From the NCBI RefSeq assembly GCF_039535235.1, contig NZ_BAAAWU010000001.1:3658001-3722000 (forward strand): DNA of 64,000 bases, read 5' to 3'. Position numbers and translations under genes: made by a program. Origin of the DNA: Streptomyces roseoviridis. GTDB lineage: Bacteria > Actinomycetota > Actinomycetes > Streptomycetales > Streptomycetaceae. The notes beneath the pieces are model-generated. The model ran no database searches. It was not told the DNA's origin and saw only the letters and a list, made by a program, of their open reading frames with translations. Of this stretch, positions 55,322 through 63,960 are shown piece by piece (the first letter of the stretch is position 1; the number at the start of each line of letters is the position of its first letter).

Positions 55322-57052
55322 CTAGAGCGGGGCCTCCCAGATCACCGTCGTACCGCCGCCGTGGTCGCCGATCCCCGGGCCGCACCAGCTCGCGCCGCCG
55401 AGGGACTCGGCCCGGCGGGCCAGGTTGCGCAGGCCGCTGCGGCGGCCGCCCTCGGGGAGGCCGACGCCGTCGTCCGCGACCGTGAGCCGCACGCCCTGGC
55501 GGCCGTCCGGGAGGGTGACGGTCGCGTCCACGGCCACCTCGATCCGGGTGGCCTCCGCGTGGCGGAAGGCGTTGGAGAGCGCCTCGCGCAGCGCGGCGAT
55601 CAGGTTCTTGCCGGTGAGGTCGCCGACCGTCGTGTCGATCGCCCCGGTGAAGCGGTGGGCCGGCTGGAAGCCCAGCGGCACCGCCGCCATGTTGATCTCC
55701 CGCAGGACCCGTGTGCGCAGCCCCGACGGAGCCTCGGCCGGCCCCTGCTGGAGCGCGAAGATCGCGGTGCGGATCTCCTGGATCGTGACGTCCAGCTCGT
55801 CCACGGCCTTGCCGACCCCTTCCTGCACGGCCGGCACGACGGACTTGCGCTGGGCGCTCTCCAGCATCATCCCGGTGGCGAACAGCCGCTGGATGACGAG
55901 GTCGTGCAGGTCACGGGCGATCCGGTCGCGGTCCTCGTAGACGGCGAGCCGCTCCCGGTCCCGCTGCGCCTCGGCCATCATCAGGGCCAGCGCCGCCTGC
56001 GAGGCGAACTGGGTGGCCAGGGTCCGCTCGGCCTCCGTGAACGGCCGCTCCCCGCGCGCCCGCGGGGTGGCGAGGGCGCCCAGCACCCGGCCGCCGCTCT
56101 GCAGCGGCAGCAGCATCGCCGGCCCGTACTGCGCGGACAGCCGGCGGGCCATCCCCGGCTCGCGGGAGGCGTCGGCGACGAACACCGCCTCGCCCTCCAT
56201 CAGCCGTTCCACCACGGCGCTCTCGGGCCCGATCACCACGCCGAGCGTCTTGGAGGGGCGGGGCGAGGAGACCGCGACGATCTCCAGGCCGCCGTCCTCG
56301 GCCGGCAGCAGCACGATGCCCGCGGCGGCGTCGGCGAGCCGCCGGGCCTGCTCGGCGACGACGGTGAGCGCGTCGTCGGCGTCGCCTCCGGAGAGCAGCG
56401 CCGTGGTGACGGCGACGGAGCCGTCGATCCACCGCTCACGCTGCCGGGCGGCCTCGTACAGGCGCGCGTTGCCGATGGCGATCCCCGCCTCGGTGGCGAG
56501 CACACGGACCATGTGGACGTCGTAGTCGTTGAACGGGCCGCCGCCGTTCTTCTCGGCGAGGTAGAGGTTGCCGAAGATCTCGCCCTGGACCCGGATCGGT
56601 ACGCCGAGGAAGGTCCGCATCGGGGGGTGCCCCGGCGGGAAGCCGGCCGCACGCGGGTCGGCCGTCAGGTCGGCGAGCCGGATCGTCTCGGGCTCGCGGA
56701 TGAGTGCGCCGAGCAGCCCCGCGTGCCCGTCGGGCCGGCGCCCGATGCGCCGGACGTCCTCGTCCGGGACGCCGTGGGTGACGAAGTCCGACAGGCCGTC
56801 GCCCTCGTCGTCGACCACTCCGATGGCGGCGTACCGGGCGTCGGCGAGCTCGGCGGCGGTCTCGCAGATCCGGTCGAGCGTGGAGTGCAGCTCCAGGCCG
56901 GTGCCGACGGAGCGCATCGCCTCCAGGAGCTGGGGGACGCGGGCGGTCAGCTCCGTGGACAGACCGTGCAGACTGCGCGTGGCCTGGGTCGCGGCTTCGA
57001 GCGGGTCCGAGGAGGCGAGCGGGTCCGGGACGTCGGGCGCGGCGGCGGTCAT
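55322..57052 (-). CDS. GAF-domain sensor histidine kinase (DevS/DosT-like)
   Basis: This 576-residue kinase has two GAF domains (about 50-200 and 225-370), a HisKA_3 segment with the phosphoacceptor in DRIARDLHDLVIQRL, and an ATPase domain (ALREALSNAFRHAEATRI, VADDGVGLP). In the first GAF, His142 (FPPGHPPMRTF) and Tyr164 (GNLYLAEK) align, from memory, with the haem-ligand His149 and distal Tyr171 of mycobacterial DevS. A gas-sensing role is inferred. It starts 20 bp after cydCD on the same strand, so it is likely part of the cyd operon. No cognate response regulator is adjacent. Confidence 0.9.
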   Translation of the reverse strand: MTAAAPDVPDPLASSDPLEAATQATRSLHGLSTELTARVPQLLEAMRSVGTGLELHSTLDRICETAAELADARYAAIGVVDDEGDGLSDFVTHGVPDEDVRRIGRRPDGHAGLLGALIREPETIRLADLTADPRAAGFPPGHPPMRTFLGVPIRVQGEIFGNLYLAEKNGGGPFNDYDVHMVRVLATEAGIAIGNARLYEAARQRERWIDGSVAVTTALLSGGDADDALTVVAEQARRLADAAAGIVLLPAEDGGLEIVAVSSPRPSKTLGVVIGPESAVVERLMEGEAVFVADASREPGMARRLSAQYGPAMLLPLQSGGRVLGALATPRARGERPFTEAERTLATQFASQAALALMMAEAQRDRERLAVYEDRDRIARDLHDLVIQRLFATGMMLESAQRKSVVPAVQEGVGKAVDELDVTIQEIRTAIFALQQGPAEAPSGLRTRVLREINMAAVPLGFQPAHRFTGAIDTTVGDLTGKNLIAALREALSNAFRHAEATRIEVAVDATVTLPDGRQGVRLTVADDGVGLPEGGRRSGLRNLARRAESLGGASWCGPGIGDHGGGTTVIWEAPL

Positions 57053-57072
57053 GGCCCCGAGCCTAGTAAGTC

Positions 57073-60000
57073 CTATTTGGCAAGAAAAGTCGGAGTGTTC
57101 CCGGTCGTCAGCAGCAGATCGCTCGCCCTTTCCCGCTCCAGCATCCGCCGCAGCGGCCCCTCGATCGACGCCAGCTCCGCGTACGAGCCGCGCTGCACGG
57201 TCCGGCCCCGGTCCAGGACCACGACCTCGTCGACGGCGTCGAGGCCGTGCAGGCGGTGGGTGATCAGCAGGGTCGTACGGCCCCGCGTGGCCCGCAGCAG
57301 ATCGTCGGTCAGCGCGTCGGCGGTGGCGAGGTCCAGGTGCTCGGCCGGCTCGTCGAGGACGAGGACGGGGAAGTCGGCCAGGAACGCCCGGGCGAGCGCG
57401 AGGCGCTGCCGCTGGCCGCCGGAGAGCCGCGAACCGTGCTCGCCCACGAGGGTGTCGAGCCCGTCCGGCAGCCCGTCCACCCACTCCAGGAGCCGGGCCC
57501 GTCGCAACGCCTCGCGCAGTTCGTCGTCGCTCGCGTCCGTTCGGGCGAGCCGCAGGTTCTCGCGGAGCGTGCTGTCGAAGAGGTGGGCGTCCTGCGCGCA
57601 CAGGCCGACCAGACGGCGTACGTCGTCCCCGTCGAGCTCCGTGGCGCTCACCTCGCCGAGCCGGTACGTGCCGCGCTCCACGTCCAGGAAGCGCAGCAGC
57701 ACCTGGGCGAGCGTCGTCTTGCCGGAGCCGGACGCGCCGACCACGGCGACCCGCCGCCCCGCCTCCAGGGTGAGACCGAAGTCCACCAGCGCCGGCCGTT
57801 CCTGGCCGGCGTACCGCGCCGACAGACCGGACAGCTCCAGCGGGAAGGGACCGGCGGGGGCGGCGGCGGGCGTCGCCGGCTCGTGTACGGGCACGGGCGC
57901 GTCGAGCACGTCGAAGACCCGCTCGGCACTGCGCCGCACGCGCTGGCGGTACTGGACGGCGAGCGGCAGACCGGTGACGGCCTCGAAGGCGGCGAGCGGG
58001 GTCAGCACGACGACGGCGAGCGCCACGCCCTCCAGCCGGCCCTCGCGCACCGCCTGCACGCCGACGAGAGCGGCTGCGACGACGGTGAGGCCGCACACCA
58101 GGGCGGAGAGACCGGCACCGAGCGCGGTGGCGGCCGACTGCCGGGAGGCGATGGCGGTGAGGGTGCGGTCGGCCGCGGCCGACCGGGCCACCCGGTCCTT
58201 CAGGGCCCCGGCCACGGTGAGCTCGGCGCAGCCGCGCAGCAGGTCGACCACGGTCGTGGTCAGGGCGCCCCGCGCGGGTGCGAGCCGGCGTTCGGCCCGC
58301 CGGGCGAGCGCCGCGCCGAGCAGCGGCACGGCCACCCCGGCGAGCAGGAGGCCCGCGGCGAGGACGGCGCCCGCCTCGGGCAGCAGCCAGGCGGTGAAGG
58401 CGACCGATGCGGCACCGACGAGGAGCGCGGCGCCCACGGGCAGCAGCCAGCGCAGCCAGTAGTCCTGGAGGGCGTCGACGTCCTGGACGAGACGGGTCAG
58501 CAGATCACCGCGGCGGGTCCGGCGCAGCCCGGCCGGGGCGATCCGCTCGAGCCGCCGGTAGACGGCCACCCGGAGATCGGCGAGCATCCGCAGCACGGCG
58601 TCGTGCGAGACGAGCCGCTCGGCGTAGCGGAAGACGGCGCGCCCGATGCCGAAGGCACGGGTGGCGGTGACGGCGACCATCAGGTGGAGCACCGGCGGCT
58701 GCTCGGACGCCCGGGAGATGAGCCACCCGGAGACGGCCATGAGCCCCACGGCGGACCCGAGCGCCAGACTGCCGAGCAGCAGCGCGAGACCCATCCGTCC
58801 CCGCAGCTCGCCGGCCATGCCGCGCACCCGCGCGAACACGGTGCGCGCCTCGGCCGCACCGCCGTTCCGAGCAGCCACGGGCCCCTGACCCACCCCACCG
58901 GGCACGCCACCGACCGGACCGACCGGCTCCGCCACAGCCCCGCCCGCACTCGAGACAGAGCTCGTCGCCCCGCCGTGACCGCCCCCATCGGCCTCGGCAC
59001 CGTCGCCCGCGCGGGACGAACCGGTTCCGGCACGGGGAGCACCGGCCGTCCCCGGCACGCCCGAAGCCGCCTGCCCGTCCGCACGCTCGCCCCCGGGGTC
59101 GCCCTCCCCCCGCCGCGCCAGGTGCACGACGCGGTCCGCGACCGCGAGCAGGGCCGGGCGGTGGACGACGAGCAGGACCGTCCGGCCCGCGGCGAGGCGG
59201 CGGACGGCGGTGACGACGGCCGCCTCGGTCTCGCCGTCGAGCGCGGCCGTCGGCTCGTCCAGGAGCAGCACCGGGCGGTCCGCCAGGAACGCGCGTGCCA
59301 GGGCGAGGCGCTGGCGCTGACCGGCGGAGAGTCCGGCGCCGTCCTCGCCGAGGACGGTGTCCGCTCCCTCCGGCAGTTCGGTGACGAACCCGTCCGCGCC
59401 CGCGTCCCGCAGGGCCTGCCGTACCGCCTCGTCGGAGGCGTCCGGCCGGGCGAGCCGTACGTTCTCGGCGATGGTCCCCGCGAAGAGATACGGGCGCTGC
59501 GGCACCCAGGCGATCCGGGAGCGCCACTCCTCCAGGTCCAGCGAGGCGAGGTCCGCGCCGCCGACCCGCACGGTGCCGCCCTCCTCGGGCACCGTGAAGC
59601 CGAGCACCACGTCCAGCAGGGTCGACTTGCCGACGCCGCTCGGCCCGACCAGGGCCACCGTCTCGTCGGGCTCCACCGTCAGCGTGGCCGCGTCCAGGGA
59701 CGGTTCGCCGCGCCCCGCATGACGTACGGTCACCCGGTCCAGTTCGAGCCGTACGGACGCGGGCACCGGCCCCGTACCGCCGCCCGGGAGGGGGCTCCCC
59801 AGGACCTCGAAGATCTCCTCGGCGGCCGCCAGTCCTTCGGCGGCCGCGTGGTACTGCGTGCCCACCTGCCGCAGCGGCAGATACGCCTCGGGCGCGAGGA
59901 CGAGGATGACGAGCCCGGTGTAGAGGTCGAGGCCGCCGTGGACCAGTCGCATCCCGATGCCGACCGCGACCAGCGCGACCGACAGGGTCGAGAGGAGTTC

Positions 60001-60753
60001 CAGGGCGAAGGAGGAGAGGAACGCGATCCGCAGCGTCCGCATGGTCGCCCGCCGGTACTCCGCGGTGATCGACCGGATGCTCTCGGCCTGCGCCTTGGCC
60101 CGGCCGAAGACCTTCAGGGTCGGCAGCCCGGCGACCACGTCGAGGAAGTGCCCGGAGAGCCGGGACAGCAGCTTCCACTGCCGGTCCATCCGGGCCTGGG
60201 TGTACCAGCCGATCAGGATCATGAAGATCGGGATGAGCGGGAGCGTCACCACGATGACGGCGGCCGAGACCCAGTCCTCGGTGACGATCCGGGTGAGCAC
60301 CGCCACCGGGACCACGACCGCGAGCCCCAGCTGGGGCAGATAGCGGGCGAAGTAGTCGTCGAGCGCGTCCACGCCCCGGGTCGCGAGCGCGGCCAGCGAG
60401 CCGGCCTTCTGTCCGCTGAGCCATCCTGGGCCGAGCCGCGCGGCCTGCTGGAGCAGCCGGCCGCGCAGTTCGGACTTGACCGCCGCGCTCGCCCGGTGGG
60501 CGGCGAGTTCGGTGAGCCAGGAGACGAGCCCTCGCCCCGCCGCCACCGCGGCGAGCAGCAGCAGGGGCGTGGTGAGCCCGGAAACCGACAGGTCCTTCTG
60601 GAAGGCGCCCACCACGACCTCGGCGATGAGCATCGCCTGGGCGACGATCAGCGCGGCCCCGACGAGGCCGAGCACGATCACCGCCCCGAGGAAGAAGCGG
60701 GTGGCCCGCGCATGACGCAGCAGTCGCGGATCGATCGGTTTCACGTGAAACAT
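57073..60753 (-). CDS. cydCD: CydD-CydC fusion ABC exporter
   Basis: The 1226-residue protein fuses both half-transporters needed for assembly of cytochrome bd. The CydD-like half (about 1-560) has six helices, Walker A GPSGVGKST and LSAGQRQRLALARAFLADRP. A low-complexity linker spans about 560-640. The CydC-like half (about 640-1226) has Walker A GASGSGKTT and LSGGQRQRLALARAFL. CydDC exports thiols such as glutathione and cysteine in E. coli. The start MFHVKP is encoded within a perfect parS site. Confidence 0.95.
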   Translation of the reverse strand: MFHVKPIDPRLLRHARATRFFLGAVIVLGLVGAALIVAQAMLIAEVVVGAFQKDLSVSGLTTPLLLLAAVAAGRGLVSWLTELAAHRASAAVKSELRGRLLQQAARLGPGWLSGQKAGSLAALATRGVDALDDYFARYLPQLGLAVVVPVAVLTRIVTEDWVSAAVIVVTLPLIPIFMILIGWYTQARMDRQWKLLSRLSGHFLDVVAGLPTLKVFGRAKAQAESIRSITAEYRRATMRTLRIAFLSSFALELLSTLSVALVAVGIGMRLVHGGLDLYTGLVILVLAPEAYLPLRQVGTQYHAAAEGLAAAEEIFEVLGSPLPGGGTGPVPASVRLELDRVTVRHAGRGEPSLDAATLTVEPDETVALVGPSGVGKSTLLDVVLGFTVPEEGGTVRVGGADLASLDLEEWRSRIAWVPQRPYLFAGTIAENVRLARPDASDEAVRQALRDAGADGFVTELPEGADTVLGEDGAGLSAGQRQRLALARAFLADRPVLLLDEPTAALDGETEAAVVTAVRRLAAGRTVLLVVHRPALLAVADRVVHLARRGEGDPGGERADGQAASGVPGTAGAPRAGTGSSRAGDGAEADGGGHGGATSSVSSAGGAVAEPVGPVGGVPGGVGQGPVAARNGGAAEARTVFARVRGMAGELRGRMGLALLLGSLALGSAVGLMAVSGWLISRASEQPPVLHLMVAVTATRAFGIGRAVFRYAERLVSHDAVLRMLADLRVAVYRRLERIAPAGLRRTRRGDLLTRLVQDVDALQDYWLRWLLPVGAALLVGAASVAFTAWLLPEAGAVLAAGLLLAGVAVPLLGAALARRAERRLAPARGALTTTVVDLLRGCAELTVAGALKDRVARSAAADRTLTAIASRQSAATALGAGLSALVCGLTVVAAALVGVQAVREGRLEGVALAVVVLTPLAAFEAVTGLPLAVQYRQRVRRSAERVFDVLDAPVPVHEPATPAAAPAGPFPLELSGLSARYAGQERPALVDFGLTLEAGRRVAVVGASGSGKTTLAQVLLRFLDVERGTYRLGEVSATELDGDDVRRLVGLCAQDAHLFDSTLRENLRLARTDASDDELREALRRARLLEWVDGLPDGLDTLVGEHGSRLSGGQRQRLALARAFLADFPVLVLDEPAEHLDLATADALTDDLLRATRGRTTLLITHRLHGLDAVDEVVVLDRGRTVQRGSYAELASIEGPLRRMLERERASDLLLTTGNTPTFLAK
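60738..60751. promoter_or_regulatory. Perfect parS site (ParB binding) at the cydCD start
   Basis: GTTTCACGTGAAAC is identical to the Streptomyces parS consensus. It begins 2 bp inside the cydCD start codon (ATG on the minus strand at 60753-60751), so ParB binding would cover the translation start DNA. Confidence 0.88.
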
Positions 60754-60781
60754 GCTCCCTGAGACGGCCGACCGGAATCGG

Positions 60782-61783
60782 CTAGTGAGCTTCGGCGATG
60801 TGCTGCGTGCCGATCCTCTTGCGGAACACCCAGTAGGTCCAGCCCTGGTAGAGCATCACCAGCGGGGCCGCGATCGCCGCACACCACGTCATGATCGTGA
60901 GCGTGTACGGGCTCGACGACGCGTTGGTGACCGTGAGGCTCCAGGCGGGGTCGAGCGAGGACGGCATGACGTTCGGGAAGAGCGTCAGGAACAGCATCGC
61001 CACCGCTGCGGCGATCGTGATGCCCGACAGGGCGAACGACCAGCCTTCCCGGCCGATCCTGATCGCACCGATCGCCCCCACCAGGGCCGCCACCGCGATC
61101 ACCAGGGCGACCAGGCTGCCGCCGTCACCCTTGTCCACCTGGGTCCAGCCGAGGAAGACCAGCGCGAGGACCGCCGTGACCAGACCGAGCTTGAGCGCCA
61201 GCGCACGGGCCCGGACCCGGATGTCCCCCACCGTCTTGAGCGCCGCGAACACGGCACCGTGGAAGGTGAAGAGGGTGAGCGTGACCAGTCCGCCGAGGAG
61301 GGCGTACGGGTTGAGCAGGTCCCCGAAGGTGCCGACGTACTCCATCTCCCGGTCGATCTTCACGCCGCGCACGATGTTGCCGAAGGCCACGCCCCACAGG
61401 AAGGCCGGCAGGAGGGAGGTCCAGAAGATGGCCTGCTCCCAGTTGTGCTGCCACCTCTCCCCGGATCGCTTCACCCGGTACTCGAAGGCGACGCCTCGGA
61501 CGATCAGGCAGACCAGGATGAGCAGCAGCGGCAGGTAGAAGCCGGAGAAGAGCGTCGCGTACCACTCGGGGAAGGCGGCGAAGGTGGCGCCGCCCGCGGT
61601 CAGCAGCCACACCTCGTTGCCGTCCCAGACCGGGCCGATGGTGTTGATCAGCACGCGCTTCTCCGCGCGGCCACGGGCGAGCAGTTTGGTCAGGACTCCG
61701 ATCCCGAAGTCGAAGCCTTCGAGGAAGAAGTAGCCGATCCAGAGGACGGCGATGAGTACGAACCAGACGTCGTGGAGTTCCAT
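60782..61783 (-). CDS. cydB: Cytochrome bd oxidase subunit II
   Basis: The 333-residue membrane protein has about eight to nine helices and family motifs FFLEGFDFGIG and GPVWDGNEVWLLTAGG. LPLLLILVCLIVRGVAFEYR is the conserved helix with FEYR. It partners CydA in the bd oxidase, a high-affinity terminal oxidase used at low oxygen. It is preceded by cydA (18 bp) and followed by cydCD (28 bp). Confidence 0.97.
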   Translation of the reverse strand: MELHDVWFVLIAVLWIGYFFLEGFDFGIGVLTKLLARGRAEKRVLINTIGPVWDGNEVWLLTAGGATFAAFPEWYATLFSGFYLPLLLILVCLIVRGVAFEYRVKRSGERWQHNWEQAIFWTSLLPAFLWGVAFGNIVRGVKIDREMEYVGTFGDLLNPYALLGGLVTLTLFTFHGAVFAALKTVGDIRVRARALALKLGLVTAVLALVFLGWTQVDKGDGGSLVALVIAVAALVGAIGAIRIGREGWSFALSGITIAAAVAMLFLTLFPNVMPSSLDPAWSLTVTNASSSPYTLTIMTWCAAIAAPLVMLYQGWTYWVFRKRIGTQHIAEAH

Positions 61784-61801
61784 GCCTCGATCTCCTGAGC
61801 C

Positions 61802-63316
61802 TCAGTACGAGAAGGCCATGGGCCGGTCGGGGTCGCGGGTGTCCCCGCCGATCTTGGTGGGCGGGTTGAGGTCGTCCTCGCTGAGCTCGGGCGGGCCGGC
61901 CTTCACGTACTTGACGAGCAGCCTCACCTCGATCACGGCGAGGACGGCGTAGAGCAGCGTGAAGGTGATCATCGAGGTGAGCACCTCGGCGGTGGAGACA
62001 CCGGGGGAGACCGCGTCACGGGTGCGCAGCACGCCGTAGACGACCCACGGCTGACGGCCCATCTCGGTGAAGATCCAGCCCCAGGAGCTGGCGATCAGGG
62101 GGAAGGCCATGGTCCACAGGGCGACGACCCAGTACCACCTGCCCAGGCGGGGGCTCAGCGCCTTCCGCTTGAACAGGACCAGGTGCGGCACTTCGTCGTC
62201 ACCGGTCCGCATCGCCGGGGCGAGCATGAACTTCTTGCGCGTCAGCCAGAGACCCATGACGCCGACGGCCAGCGAGGCCATGCCGAAGCCGATCATCCAG
62301 CGGAAGCCCCAGTAGGCGACGGGGATGTTGGGCCGGTAGTCGCCGGGCCCGAACTTCTCCTGCTCCGCCTTGTTGATGTCGTTGATGCCGGGGACGTACG
62401 AGCTGAAGTCGTCGTTCGCGAGGAAGGACAGCAGGCCCGGGATCTCGACGGCGACCTTGTTGTGCCCCTTGTCGACGTCGCCGTACGCGAAGACGGAGAA
62501 GGGAGCGGGCGCCTCGCCGTCCCACAGGGCCTCGGCCGCGGCCATCTTCATCGGCTGCTGCTTGAACATGACCTTGCCGAGCAGGTCACCGCTGACGGCC
62601 GTGCCGAGACCGGCGATGATCAGGGTGATCAGGCCGAGCCGCAGCGAGGTCCGCATGACCGGGATGTGCTTCTTGCGCGCCAGGTGGAAGGCGGAGATGC
62701 CGACCATGAAGGCGCCGCCGACCAGGAAGGCCGCGGTCATGGTGTGGAAGAACTGGGTGAGCGCGGTGTTCTGGGTCAGAACCAGCCAGAAGTCGGTGAG
62801 CTCCGCCCGCATGCGGCCCCCCTTCTCCACCATCCGGTAGCCGACCGGGTGCTGCATCCAGGAGTTCGCCGCGAGGATGAAGTACGCGGAGAGGATGGTG
62901 CCGAGCGACACCATCCATATGCAGGCCAGGTGGATCTTCTTCGGCAGCTTGTCCCAGCCGAAGATCCACAGACCGATGAAGGTCGACTCGAAGAAGAAGG
63001 CGATCAGCGCCTCGAAGGCCAGCGGAGCGCCGAAGACGTCGCCGACGAAGCGCGAGTAGTCGGACCAGTTCATGCCGAACTGGAACTCCTGCACGATGCC
63101 GGTGACCACACCCATCGCGATGTTGATCAGGAAGAGCTTGCCCCAGAACTTCGTCGCCCTGAGGTACTTCTCCTTCCCCGTGCGCACCCAGGCCGTCTGG
63201 AGACCGGCCGTGAGGGCGGCGAGGGAGATCGTCAGCGGGACGAAGAGGAAGTGGTAGACGGTGGTGATGCCGAACTGCCAGCGCGCCAGAGTCTCTGGCG
63301 CAAGAGCGAGGTCCAC
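61802..63316 (-). CDS. cydA: Cytochrome bd oxidase subunit I
   Basis: The 504-residue quinol oxidase subunit carries the haems. Visible ligand candidates are His in TTVYHFLFVPLTI (haem b595), His in QFFHTMTAAFLVGG (haem b558) and Met in FRWMIGFGM. GRQPWVVYGVLRT is the conserved quinol-side motif, and the Q-loop is of the short type. It starts the cyd operon and is preceded by a Rex-type operator at the promoter. Confidence 0.97.
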   Translation of the reverse strand: MDLALAPETLARWQFGITTVYHFLFVPLTISLAALTAGLQTAWVRTGKEKYLRATKFWGKLFLINIAMGVVTGIVQEFQFGMNWSDYSRFVGDVFGAPLAFEALIAFFFESTFIGLWIFGWDKLPKKIHLACIWMVSLGTILSAYFILAANSWMQHPVGYRMVEKGGRMRAELTDFWLVLTQNTALTQFFHTMTAAFLVGGAFMVGISAFHLARKKHIPVMRTSLRLGLITLIIAGLGTAVSGDLLGKVMFKQQPMKMAAAEALWDGEAPAPFSVFAYGDVDKGHNKVAVEIPGLLSFLANDDFSSYVPGINDINKAEQEKFGPGDYRPNIPVAYWGFRWMIGFGMASLAVGVMGLWLTRKKFMLAPAMRTGDDEVPHLVLFKRKALSPRLGRWYWVVALWTMAFPLIASSWGWIFTEMGRQPWVVYGVLRTRDAVSPGVSTAEVLTSMITFTLLYAVLAVIEVRLLVKYVKAGPPELSEDDLNPPTKIGGDTRDPDRPMAFSY

Positions 63317-63397
63317 GGCGTCTTCTCCTTACTTCGCGTGGTCACACGGCCGGCCTGCCCTGACAATCCCTCCCGTCTCGGGAGGAAGCAGGCGAGC

Positions 63398-63422
63398 TTG
63401 TGAACGCGTTCACATTCACAAG
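63398..63422 (-). promoter_or_regulatory. Rex operator at the cydA promoter
   Basis: TGTGAACGCGTTCACA (63399-63414) is a perfect 16-bp palindrome matching the Rex operator consensus. A further half-site TTCACAAG follows at 63415-63422, giving TTGTGAATGTGAACGCGTTC on the minus strand. A CATAAT -10-like element at 63429-63424 places the start point at the operator. Rex represses at low NADH/NAD+, so cyd would be induced on oxygen limitation. Confidence 0.8.
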
Positions 63423-63518
63423 CATTATGGCTCATACGAAATCCGTACGTACAGGTGGGTCCCCTATGCCGAAGGTCACCTCTTCCCAAGACCTTCAACA
63501 TATTGTTGAATCCGGGCC

Positions 63519-63896
63519 ATGAGCCTTCGGATACGCATCTCCTGGCCCGCCGGCCACACCACCGCCACCATCGACGAAACCCCCACGAGCAAGGCGCTCG
63601 CGGGGGCTCTCCCGATCTCCTCCACCGCCCGGACCTGGGGCGAGGAGGTCTACTTCGACACTCCGGTCTCCGTCACCGTCGAGCCGGACGCGCGGCAGGT
63701 CGTCGCGCCGGGCACGGTGGCCTTCTGGACCGAGGGGGACGCCCTCGCCCTCCCCTACGGCCCCACCCCCATCTCGCGCGGCGACGAACCGCGGCTCGCC
63801 AGCCCCTGCAACATCCTCGGCAGGCTGGACGGGGACCCGAGGATCCTGGCCACCGTCAGGGACGGCGACCCGATCCGGGTGGAACTCATCGACTGA
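63519..63896 (+). CDS. Cyclophilin-like fold protein (DUF3830)
   Basis: The 125-residue protein matches the small cyclophilin-like beta-barrel family (TM1367/DUF3830). MSLRIRISWPAGHTTATI opens the first strand, GEEVYFDTPVSVTVEPDARQ lies centrally, and VAFWTEGDALALPYGPTPIS follows. Function is unknown. It is divergent from cydA, with about 200 bp shared promoter DNA, but there is no sign of functional linkage. Confidence 0.85.
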   Translation: MSLRIRISWPAGHTTATIDETPTSKALAGALPISSTARTWGEEVYFDTPVSVTVEPDARQVVAPGTVAFWTEGDALALPYGPTPISRGDEPRLASPCNILGRLDGDPRILATVRDGDPIRVELID

Positions 63897-63960
63897 CGGA
63901 CGTCGACCGACCCCCGGCGAACACGTCACCCGAGGGCCGGCCACCACCCGACCTGACGGA

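Noticed and set aside
54899..58462. Open frame of about 1187 codons on the plus strand across the GAF kinase
   Set aside because: It runs through the HAD gene in another frame and then antisense to the kinase and cydCD, with no domain and the composition expected from GC bias.
57247..60762. Open frame of over 1100 codons on the plus strand opposite cydCD
   Set aside because: It is the antisense shadow of a GC-rich gene; the minus-strand frame has ABC-transporter motifs throughout, the plus-strand one is Arg/Gly/Pro-rich nonsense.
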